From Bryopsis sp. KO-2023 (lineage: Eukaryota; Chlorophyta; Ulvophyceae; Bryopsidales; Bryopsidaceae), in the NCBI GenBank assembly GCA_030272585.1, contig BSYQ01000001.1, positions 496,001-560,000 of the forward strand: a DNA stretch of 64,000 nucleotides, written 5' to 3'. The notes beneath the pieces were generated by a model. That model worked only from the letters and a program-made list of their open reading frames with translations, was not told where the DNA came from and ran no database searches. Made by a program: the position numbers and the translations under genes. This document shows positions 42,985 through 52,173 of this stretch, piece after piece (the first letter of the stretch is position 1; each line of letters opens with the position of its first letter).

Positions 42985-44303
42985 TTCTGAAACGATCTTG
43001 CCGGCACTGTCTGGAGGGGTGCTTTTGTCCGTTCAGGGTTGTGTAATAGTACATTGTGGGTAGGGATAGGTTTTTAAGGAAAGCACGGTATTGTCAAGAA
43101 TCCAGAGCGTTTGGAACAGAATTGAAAGAGAAATTGGCAGCCAGGGATCTGGGGGAGGCTGTCAGAGGCACTTTGTATGACTCCGGAAGAGACAGACCAT
43201 TCATTCCTGTTATGATTCCAAATCAGATGGTGGGTGAGAAACCATATGGGGTGGCAAACCCTGCAAAAAGTAGAAACGTCAATGGAGCTAGGAACGTCGA
43301 TAGGAATCAGTCTGCCTCACAGGGGGGGACAATCTCGTTCTCTGGAAATTGGCTCTTTTGTGAGATGACTGGTGGGACAAATAATTCTCCTACTTTTGGA
43401 TTCCAGGTTTCAATCGTTGCTGTCCCAACAACGAAAAACAAAGAAAGAAAAAACGATTATAACAGCTGGCGCAGTCCCAGTTTTGTGAAGTTTTCATTCT
43501 ATCCATAACAATTTCCCCGCCACGTCGATTCTCTTTGAATCCTGATTGGACATGTACGTAATCTGGAACCGTCGTATCCATTGTGGCGTAGAGCGTCAAC
43601 GCGATCCATTTCCGTAGCAAGTTTCTGGATTTTGTCTTCGTTTTCTCACAGAGCTGACTGCGGCGGCACAAGACTTCTCGTTCGTATTGAACGGAGCATA
43701 CTTGGGCCCTTTCGGAAGGTAAGAGTCTCTGGACGTCTTTCAATCGACTCTTCGCTGCTCTGGTTGACCGGTGCCGAGCGCAGGCGAAAACGAAACGAAG
43801 AATCTTTTCCGCGATATGCCCTGTTTCTTCGACGCCTGGATCTCCCAATATTTTTGAACTCACGAGAAGTGGTCGTTTTTTTGCCGCGTCCTCCTTGTTT
43901 CAATCGACACCGGTGCGTCTTGCGTTTATTCAACTTTTGGGTGATTCTCGGAATAAGCATTCCCGCTCGTGTGTTAAAACACCTTCTTTGTACCATTGAA
44001 AATTTCAAGCAGCGAAATAAGCTGGCAACGTCGTTCCGGTTCCTTCTTTGTATCGGCCACCTGTTGAGCGAGAGTTTGTCCACGATACTGCTGTATTTCG
44101 ACGGAGAAACGCATTTCTTCCTTTCTTTCTGTGGTTGGGCCTGTCCTGTTGCTCGCACGAAAGCGTCATCGCCTGCCCTGCACATTGGGCTAGCTTTATG
44201 ACCTGCTTCTGTGTGGGTTACGAAAGTTTTATCGTCAAAACTACCCCTGACGAGAATTCAATGAACCCTGTTGCGCAGATCAAGTCTTCCGTAGACTTTT
44301 GCC
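42985..44303. other. Possible upstream exons of the RWP-RK-like gene or an unknown gene
   Basis: About 1.3 kb with coding-like fragments on the plus strand but no recognised family. One frame near 43090-43320 contains RPFIPVMIPNQMVGEKPYG. A well-bounded candidate exon lies at 43652-43718 (acceptor TTCTCACAG, donor GTAAGAG) and reads LTAAAQDFSFVLNGAYLGPFG. They could be 5' exons of the downstream gene or a separate gene. I cannot join them. Confidence 0.3.
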
Positions 44304-45917
44304 ATGGAACGCGACGACAGTCGATGTGAGGAGAGAGTCAAAATAAATCGATTTCTGGCGGGCTGCAACGAGTTGGGTGGTGAGTGAAAGCAGACGGGAG
44401 AAGTTTCGTCCTCTTCGGATAGAAGTCGTCGAACTTGACGCGGCATTCATAAGCGCGCGTCAACGTTTCAAAGCTTGCTATGGACGCAGGCTTTAGAAAC
44501 CCTTTTTCTTGCATTTTCTTTTCCAGCCGTTGCGTTTTGAGTATCAAAATCATAAAAAAACTGAACGCACTATCCCTGTGTTGCCTGTAGCAACGACTCT
44601 TCCACCAGAAAACCAGACCATAGCCCAATGTATTCAGCGGCTAGAGAGAACCACCACAGCCTTTGAGGAGGCCGGTCCGTCAAAGGAGTTTTCAAACGTG
44701 TCCACGAAGTGGGGAATAAATGACCGCAGCGCAGGGAGTTCTCTTGACATTTCGGAGGGAAGGGTCGTTTTTGACCAACTCAGGCCGTCAGAACGTGCAC
44801 ATTACAAGGCCACGCAGACGTTGGGCGACCTTAAGGAACAATGTTGCACTCCAGCGTCGAGCGGGACGGGACAAACAGATGGCTTCCGCACTTTCAGCGG
44901 TGAGGTTTAAAAAGCACCTCCACACCAACTCTGTCAAGATTAACAACGCGGTGTGGGTAACCGAAATTGACATGGGTATCCATATGTTTGTCCAGGCAGA
45001 GATGGACAGCATGAAGAGAGCCCCGCCATATCCAGCTCTTTTCAAACATCAACACACCAGGCGACTGTCAGCAGGGACCCACGCCGACCGCCTGCAACAA
45101 CAAATGAATTCCAACAACGCTTCGATCAGAACTACTTTGATCCACGACTGTCAGCCTTCTCCAGCGACGAGGCCTTAGCAGCCAGCGCGCTGATGGAATT
45201 GTCCAGAGACAGTTCTTGGTCGAAGCCGGAGACCACCCAGTGTCAACCAAGAGTATCGTTCGATGAAGTGAAAAAGGTGCCCTTTGACACAAACAGGCTG
45301 AATATGAGTCGTATTGGGGGACCTCCTTTTTTCTTATCTTTCGTGTATTGTCGCAGCTTCTGCATCTGCCGATACGGGAGGCGGCGCTGGTGTTGAGAGT
45401 GGCAGTACCAGAGATCAAGCGACTCTGCGAAGAGAACGGCATCCAACAATGGCTGACGATTAAAACGAAATCAATGAAACAGCTGTTGAAAGACTTCCCT
45501 GGCACCCACCACCGGGGGGCGAGGTGGAGCAAAACCAAACGAAGTCGTCTCAATACAACGAAAAGGAGGGCGTCGAAAGATGCCGCCCAGAAACGAGACG
45601 CAAAGGTGAGTTTTGGTTTGTAAGTTGGTGTGAGTCTGCACCACACTCATCATCTGAAATCGTCCCAGGAGCAACCACAGCGATGATTTTGACAAATTGC
45701 TGTGCTACAGGAGGAACTCTGCTGCAACAAAGCAGAGACGGAAAGGAAGAGGGTGCAAAGACGGGCAAATAGAAACAGAGCTGCGGGGGGTGACGACAAA
45801 CCAACGATCGAAACTGCCCGATCGATGGAGCTCCAGACTCACGACAGCGCCCAGACGGTTGACAGACAAAACAGTGGGCCAAGCATAGGTGTGATCCAGG
45901 AAGGGATCACGAATTGA
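44304..45917 (+). CDS. RWP-RK-like protein, divergent
   Basis: RWP-RK proteins (NLP and RKD families) are plant and algal transcription factors in nitrogen response and gamete formation. Four exons join in phase: 44527-44899, 44996-45276, 45357-45605 and 45711-45917 (TGA). The second junction rebuilds VSFDEVKK/LLHLPIREAA, closely matching the start of the RWP-RK domain. The domain continues with a helix and CEENGIQQW followed by LTIKTKSMKQLL. The signature RWPxRK is changed (QWLTIKTK), so the Trp is kept and the Arg, Pro and RK positions differ. Downstream are basic stretches and a coil-forming Arg/Glu/Lys tail, and upstream is a low-complexity region. The start at the ATG 44304 is tentative, and the link from it to the exon at 44527 is not resolved. 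DNA binding is uncertain because of the altered signature. Confidence 0.6.
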
Positions 45918-46663
45918 AAATTGACTCAAATTAGGGGGTGGGGGGGGGGGTTTAGGGGGTTTGACTCAAGATTCAAGCGTACGTGCCTGTCGCATGTGAG
46001 GGTTTCTTTTTTTTTTTCTTATGAACCAACCAGTATAGGGAATACAGGGAATTCGTGTTGTAAACTACAAATGAGGCGAGGATTACCTCCATCAAAATAT
46101 CAGGAACATTCACATTCAGCAGAAAAGCTTATCAAAATCACATCAAGGCAATGGTGGCGATAACCATCGGATGATCTATGTTAAAAAAAAAAAGAAAACA
46201 TGAACAAACAATCTGCCCTACCACCACCTAGAGAATATTTCACAGAAAATGTCCCCACCAATTGTACCAATCGCTTGTCTCATCTGCACCAAGCCCATCG
46301 ATCAAGGAGCCGAAAAAATCAATTTCTTGCTCTTTTTCCATTTTAAGCATCATAGCTCCAAAGAATAACAAATTCAAAAAGTGTATATATTAAGGTGATG
46401 CTCCCCCGTCCAAATCCCACACTAGTACAGAAAACCTCTCTCAACTCACCCATTTACCCCCCAGCCACAAGAAGCAAAACTACTCTCTCACTCTGACTTT
46501 CTTTTTTCTTTTTACATGCATCTGTGAACCCAAGACGACTACGATTGAAGATTTAAAAAAAAAAAAAAGAAAAATAACATCTTCTCAAGAAACACACGAG
46601 TCCCAATTCAATCAGCCACATGTGCATTAAACGGCTCAAATCAAACTGTTTTTTTTTTTCTTT
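45918..46663. other. Convergent intergenic region, no gene seen
   Basis: About 750 bases with a G-rich run near 45936-45950 and several homopolymer A and T tracts. No domain-bearing frame. It is probably two 3' untranslated regions. Confidence 0.45.
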
Positions 46664-47962
46664 CTAGAACGAAGCACTCTCTGGCAACACCTTTCTTTGA
46701 ATGGCCAAGAATGGTGCCTCCTTCTCGTAATCCAGAGGAACGTAGTTCTTCTCGTCGTCATAAACATGCACTTCAGTGAAGATGTTCTTCATGACTTTCC
46801 AGTTGAATTTGCACTCAGTCATGTGCACTCCCCAGTTCTCCCGGAGCGAATTGGTGGCATCCCGCAGGTTGTACCAGGGCACCTTCGAGCTGACGTGATG
46901 AGGTACGTGCCAGCTGATATCGTGGGTCAAAAAGTCGACCCATCCAGGATAATCGCAGTGCACGGACCCACTCAGTTGAGCCTTAGCGGCGTTCCAGTCC
47001 TCCGATCTGTTGAAAGGAATGTGGGGGGCGGTGTGATGGATCATGGTGAAAGTGGACATCCAGAAATGGTAGCCCAACCAAGGGACCAGCCAGAACTTAG
47101 CCAACCCCACCAAACCGAAATTCGCCACGATCAATGGCATACCAATGCCAACGAAAGCTGCGCAGGCAGCCCAGCTCCACTTAACTCTTTCCATCTGCTT
47201 GGGAGTGTACAACTCCGAATTGAAATGCCAGATCGCCCAGTGACCCACGGAAGCCCAGCACTTGAGGGGTGAACCGAAAAACAACCAGAACAGAGCCTTC
47301 GGCACCTTGCTCCACTTGGCCATCTCCGTCTTCATGACGGGATGCCAAGCGGTGTCCTCCTCCAACTTGTTGGTGTGTGCATGGTGGTGGTTGTGCTTGA
47401 TTCTCCAGGGCTCAAAGGGGTAGACGAGGGGTGCAAACATCAAAGTTCCAACGATATCCTCAACGAGTTTGTTCTTGGAGAAACTCCTGTGACCGCAGTC
47501 GTGCCCGATCACGAAGAGACCCGTAGCAGCGGTTCCGGCGAAAATCCAAGCGAATGGCAACAAATACCAAGGCGCGGTCGCAATGCACCACATGGACGCG
47601 GCGACCGACCCTATCGTAATTGCAACCGCCCTCCACGCTTTGAAGTCGTCAACTTCGAACACCTCTTTGGGTAAAGTCTTGACGATATCTGAGAGAGCGA
47701 CGTCATTCGGCAGTTCCTTGCCGATCGACCTGTATCCGAATTTTTTCGCCATGGCCGTGCGTTCTTCGGTGGAGAGCAAACCATATGAGCTCGATGACGC
47801 CTCCTCGGTGAGGGGGGTCGCCGTGCGTACCTCAAATCTACCCCTGCATTTGGAGAAGCGGGGACCGAATGTTCCGACGGTTGGCCCGTGGACGGCGGAA
47901 GGGGTTCTGGTAGATGCCGTCGGGGTGGAGCAACGCGCCAGACGAGTCTGCGAAGACATCAT
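46664..47962 (-). CDS. FAD6: Plastid omega-6 fatty acid desaturase (FAD6 type)
   Basis: It introduces a second double bond at the omega-6 position of 16:1 and 18:1 acyl chains in chloroplast glycerolipids, using ferredoxin. A single exon of 432 residues, with ATG at 47962 (a second ATG is one codon downstream) and a Ser/Thr/Arg-rich transit peptide of about 45 residues. The three histidine boxes are GHDCGHRSF, KHNHHHAHTN and, near the end, HVPHHVS. TMIHHTAPHIPF and LSGSVHCDYPGWVDFLTHDIS are highly typical of FAD6. Four membrane helices are visible between the boxes. All iron ligands are present. No intron is seen, whereas plant FAD6 genes have many. Confidence 0.95.
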   Translation of the reverse strand: MMSSQTRLARCSTPTASTRTPSAVHGPTVGTFGPRFSKCRGRFEVRTATPLTEEASSSSYGLLSTEERTAMAKKFGYRSIGKELPNDVALSDIVKTLPKEVFEVDDFKAWRAVAITIGSVAASMWCIATAPWYLLPFAWIFAGTAATGLFVIGHDCGHRSFSKNKLVEDIVGTLMFAPLVYPFEPWRIKHNHHHAHTNKLEEDTAWHPVMKTEMAKWSKVPKALFWLFFGSPLKCWASVGHWAIWHFNSELYTPKQMERVKWSWAACAAFVGIGMPLIVANFGLVGLAKFWLVPWLGYHFWMSTFTMIHHTAPHIPFNRSEDWNAAKAQLSGSVHCDYPGWVDFLTHDISWHVPHHVSSKVPWYNLRDATNSLRENWGVHMTECKFNWKVMKNIFTEVHVYDDEKNYVPLDYEKEAPFLAIQRKVLPESASF

Positions 47963-48112
47963 CGCGCCAAAAAGTCTGTAAATAGTTGGCGCTCAGGTGC
48001 GTTCCGCAGAGAGGTGTCAAGACGGAAAATAGGTGTTTCTCCTGCGGAAGGGAAGGCAGGAGGTAACAAGTGCAGCTTCGGATACACCAAAGGGAATAAA
48101 TTCAAAATTGAC

Positions 48113-48118
48113 CACGTG
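48113..48118. promoter_or_regulatory. CACGTG motif upstream of the desaturase gene
   Basis: A perfect CACGTG palindrome lies 150 bases upstream of the FAD6 ATG, as found in light- or stress-regulated plant promoters. Single motifs of six bases arise often by chance. Confidence 0.25.
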
Positions 48119-48329
48119 ATACTTTTTGGCCCCAAATCTCTCTGCGTCAGATCGCAGTGGACAGCGTGGGGGCGATTTGGTACAATCTCAGGAGCTCCGC
48201 ACATGGGGCCATGGAGGAGGCGAAATGGACAAGACAAGAGAAAAGCAGAAACAGAAACAAAAAACAAAAAGCAAAAAGTGGCCCTGTGCTTCCACAGCCT
48301 GTTAACCATTCGCAGAAGTTTCCCTGCTA

Positions 48330-48535
48330 TGAATTTCTCGTCAAAGAAAGGTCGTCGAGTCAATAAGAGCACGATTCAATGCATAATCGAGCACCCAAAT
48401 TTCGCTCTTGGGGCCTTAAGGGAACACAACAAAATCCATGCAAATCTCGATGCATTGGAACGATGCAAGAAGCTGAATGCATGGCTCGCCAAGGTGACTG
48501 ACGCGGCCAAGCATCTCGCTTCCCAACTCATTTAA
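48330..48535 (+). CDS. Small open frame, unrecognised
   Basis: Sixty-eight codons from the ATG at 48330 to TAA at 48533-48535. The frame extends openly upstream to about 48000. The product is helical and amphipathic, with Lys and Arg at the N-terminus and segments such as LGALREHNKIHANLD and LNAWLAKVTDAAKHLA. A different frame from the ATG at 48210 also stays open to 48366. The amino-acid pattern looks coding, but no homologue is recognised. It could be a 5' exon of another transcript or chance. Confidence 0.35.
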
Positions 48536-48633
48536 CGACTGAAACGAACCTCATGACGGCTGCTGTGTAAAGCGTTCGCCCAATCCAGGACCTCTCGTTT
48601 AAGCGGCCAGCGAGATCTGTGGTTGAAACAAAA

Positions 48634-49944
48634 ATGGGTCAAGCGACGCCCACGCGTCCGGACGAGAACGGAAAACAGATCCAAAACAACCTTCCACCGA
48701 AAACACAATCAAAATCTGCCGCGGTCAAAAAGATGCCAGTGAGTCCGATCCCAGCGTGTTGTTTCGAGCAGTCGCTTGGCAGGGGCAGGCTCTGAGGGAA
48801 ATTGTGCTGCAGGGTGCACAAAAGAGGATTCTGGCGGCGTGGAACGGTTATTTTGATAGATGGGGAGAGTGGGCTGCGATAACGATTCAAAGACATTGGA
48901 GGGGATTCTCTGTTCGCCAAAAAGGACTTCTCTTCGTTAGCAATCCACAGCGCGTTCTGGCGGCAATCGTGTGTCTGCAACGCCACTTTAGGTGAAGAGT
49001 ATGCTCTATGCTTTTGAGAGGATCTCGTGCAGGTGAAAGGATATGTGCAAGTGGAAAGTCGATGATCTCTTCTTCAAGTTTTGGGGCGTGGCAATAAACA
49101 AGGTCGATTTAATTTGGACTGGGTTTCTCTTCTCAGGGGTTATCGTGCCAGGGAGAAGGTCAAGATTCTCAGGCGCATAAGCAAAACCCGCGAGGAGCAG
49201 AGGCAGCGAAGAAGGAAGAAACGCGAAGAAGCAGCGAGTATCTGCATTCAGCGGCACTTGAGAGGGCACGTCGCGCGATCCCATGTGAGGCGAATCGTTG
49301 ACCAGAATCGCAGAAACTCGGCAGCCAGAGTCATTCAGGCTTGCTACCAGGAGTATCGAGCCAGGTCGTTGGCATACATGCTAGCAAGCCATGAGGACAC
49401 AGAAGAAGGGGTACAAAAGACACACAAGCAAGCAAATGTTCAAGCATCGGAACCGGAAGGAAACTCAGAGGAGACAATAGAAGCAGATAGGTGCTCCCTG
49501 CTAAGCAACGATTTGGTTGCTGAGTGCTGTAGCGATGGTCGTGGAGATGGCGGCTGTGTGGATTCCGTTGATACTTGCAGCAACGAAGGAGAAGCCGCAG
49601 TCGGGTCGGACACAGGAAGCGATAGTTCCGCGCCACAACTGAAGCCATTGATTCTAAGGAGTCCCGGTGACGGAAGGCTTGCGCCAAATATTAAGGATTC
49701 GTTTTGGTTCGAAAAGCATCCAATCTCGGCGGCAGGTGTAAGGGCACATGTTCGGGCAGTTGAAATGAACCTCCAAGAGAAAGACTTGCGGGAAGACCTC
49801 TTCGAAAGGGCTCGGAAATGTTGCAGCCAGTACCAGTCCAGTGCAGAGGCGCTGAAACAGTTGAAGCTCCGCCGCCAAACTAGATCGCCACCAGGCGCGA
49901 TACCTCGTGTCCATGTAACAAGTTGGCGCCGTTCGCTTCCCTGA
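48634..49944 (+). CDS. IQ-motif (calmodulin-binding) protein
   Basis: Exons 48634-48738, 48783-48991 and 49137-49944 join in phase to give about 373 residues. Four IQ motifs follow one another: ITIQRHWRGFSVRQ, VCLQRHFRGYRAR (split across the second junction), ICIQRHLRGHVAR and RVIQACYQEYRAR. IQ motifs bind calmodulin or calmodulin-like light chains. A Lys/Arg/Glu-rich coiled segment lies between motifs two and three. The C-terminal half is acidic and Ser-rich, then ends in a basic helical part. No motor or plant IQD signature is seen. Such short IQ proteins in flagellates often belong to cilia, but that is speculation. Intron 1 is only 44 bases long. The rebuilt second IQ motif strongly supports the splice choice. 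Confidence 0.8.
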
Positions 49945-50104
49945 GACTCTTAGGCCACTAGTGTTCATCCTTGCCTGTCCCACCAAAAGCCATCAAAAAA
50001 GCCATCAACAGGGCACCACAAAATGCAGTTAATGGATTGGTTTATATGCAGTTCATGTCCCATTTCTGTTACCCTCGCTTTGCTTTTGCACCCTGGTCGT
50101 AAAG

Positions 50105-50968
50105 ATGGAACTTCATGACGCGGCAAGGGCCGGGGATATAGTGAAAATAGCCACTCTTGTTGGAAGCGGAGCCGACGTCAACTCTAGAGATAAACACTCG
50201 CGGACGCCATTGCATCTCGCAGCCTTTGCAGGCCAGGACACGACGGTCTCGACGCTTTTAAATTTTGGTGCGAACGTCGGCTTGGGTGCCAGCGATGACA
50301 CGAACGCTCTGCACTTCGCCTCGATGCAAGGTCGCCTCGGCGCGGCCAAGCTGTTGCTGCAAAACGGCCTCAAGGTGCTATCTCGCACGAGGAAGGGTGT
50401 GACGCCTTTGCATTTTGCGTCGCAAAAGGGTCACATGGAATTGGTCAAGTTCCTTGCCACCAAGAAGGGAACCGTGCATGCACAAAACAAAAAGGGTCAA
50501 ACCCCGATCGACGTAGCTAAAACCAACGAGATTCGCGAGTACTTGCAGTCTATCGCCAAAGAGCAGCCCGACCCTGGGGAGGCGGAGGGGACGGAGTCGA
50601 AATCAGAAAAGCGTAAAACTGGGAAGAAACGGGGGAAAGGAGGTATGAGGGAGGATGCTGGGGGTGCTGCAAAAAGGAAAAAAGTTGCCAAGGGATCACA
50701 TCAAACTGGGGAGCAGCCAGATGCTGAAACACAGCTGAATTCTGATGATTGTCCCCCAATCGGCCCCAGCATAGGTCCCAGTATTGGACCTCCAATTGGT
50801 CCCAGCATCGGTCCTGAAATTGGTCCCCAAATAGGTCCCAGCATCGGTCCGGATATTGGTCCGGATTTACCTGGCGGTGCTGAACTGGCTGGTGGCGAGG
50901 GAGGGGGAAGTGAAGTGGATGTTACTGAGGATGATGATTATCAGATCAGACCCATTAGACGAGAGTAA
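50105..50968 (+). CDS. Ankyrin-repeat protein with Ile-Gly-Pro tandem tail
   Basis: A single exon of 287 residues. Residues 1-135 form about four ankyrin repeats (RTPLHLAAFAGQ, NALHFASMQGR, VTPLHFASQKGH, QTPIDVAK), a protein-binding scaffold. Residues about 160-205 are strongly basic, with KRKTGKKRGKGG and KRKKV, probable nuclear localisation signals. Residues about 219-254 are nine tandem IGPx units. The end is acidic (DVTEDDDYQI). Nuclear location is inferred. I do not know a functionally studied orthologue with this architecture. IGP and GP-type repeats also occur in GPALPP and splicing-associated proteins, a weak hint. Confidence 0.82.
   Translation: MELHDAARAGDIVKIATLVGSGADVNSRDKHSRTPLHLAAFAGQDTTVSTLLNFGANVGLGASDDTNALHFASMQGRLGAAKLLLQNGLKVLSRTRKGVTPLHFASQKGHMELVKFLATKKGTVHAQNKKGQTPIDVAKTNEIREYLQSIAKEQPDPGEAEGTESKSEKRKTGKKRGKGGMREDAGGAAKRKKVAKGSHQTGEQPDAETQLNSDDCPPIGPSIGPSIGPPIGPSIGPEIGPQIGPSIGPDIGPDLPGGAELAGGEGGGSEVDVTEDDDYQIRPIRRE
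50759..50866 (+). repeat. 12-base minisatellite coding IGPx, nine units
   Basis: Nine in-frame 12-base units of the form ATnGGnCCnNNN encode Ile-Gly-Pro plus one variable residue (Ser, Pro, Glu, Gln or Asp). Third positions vary between units, so the repeat is not a fresh DNA slippage product. The protein pattern has been conserved while codons drifted. Confidence 0.9.
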
Positions 50969-52173
50969 GGCCGTTTCTAAGAGAGTTTTGATGCGGGTAT
51001 GGAAAGAAACACAACCCACATCTCCAGGGAAATGGCTGTTGAGTGGTGCTTTTGAGTTTCATAGGTTTGTTGCTAGTGATTGGGGCGGTCCATGGGTTCG
51101 AGGTAGAACGTGGCATTCTTCGACAGTGCGGCCAGTGAGTTTTGAAGGTGGTTTCTGATGATTGTTACAGAGGTGGTTTTGGATTTAGTTACAGGACAGA
51201 GGTGTTGCTATGGACTTGTTCCGGTTGCAGTTGCAGTTTTCTGGGTTTTGTCATGTCTTCGCTAGCTTCTGGATGAATCCACATACGGACAGAGCTATGG
51301 GCTGGGGGGTACTCCTCACATCTCTTCTTCATAGACCCTGGCATGCCTTCCATGAAATGGGCTGATATCGCAGAGCCCTGTGAAATTTGAAGAGGCGCTT
51401 TCCTGTTGCCACGGTTCTCAATCCTTCCCCGCCACACATTTTTCCTTTAATTTCCATTTCAAGGAAACAACGCCGCACCGTCCCCACACATTTGATGAGA
51501 GTGCAAGCAGGGTTGGATCCCGAATGCCAGCAAAGCTCAGCATTATCTTCGGATTACCGGAACATGTCGATGGGTGGGGTATAATCCACAATGACAATCA
51601 GGACTCTGTGGCTTAGATATCGATCAGGAATTGTTCAATCCTTGTCCCAACAGCCAGGCAGCTGCATTTTTCCAAAAAGGAAAAAACGTGTGGCAGCAAC
51701 TTAGAGAGGTAGATTATGGATGGTATAAGCTCTTTTTCCTTTTTCAACCAGGGAACATAACCATACACACTTCTTGCATTTTTAAAAACATCAGATAAAT
51801 CCATTGCTGTTGCCCCAACCCCTCAAGACCCACATTGACAAAAACTCCAAGGTGCCCCTCAAAATGAGACTGCTTGGCATTTTTTTTTTTTCATCCCTTG
51901 TCAAACCACCATAAAACATTGGTCCCTAATCGTACAAACAAATAAAACCCCTCACTCTTTGTGGGATGAAGGAAATCATTGAAATAAAAGCCCCCTCCCA
52001 TTTTTTTTTCCCCCCACCGCCAAGAAACAAGGCAGCATAACCCCACCATCATAGGCGAATCATCTGTTGAAGGAATTGCTCAAAACAGAACCCAAATAAA
52101 AAGAAGATACACCAACCATGTTTCCCTTTTTCTTTTCCCCCATCTCTTTCAGAAGAAAAAAATCAGAAAAAAC
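50969..52173. other. Convergent intergenic region, no gene seen
   Basis: About 1.2 kb between the ankyrin gene and the sorting nexin gene. Short frames lack domains. Pyrimidine-rich and A-rich tracts occur at 51870-52150. It is probably 3' untranslated sequences plus spacer. Confidence 0.4.
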
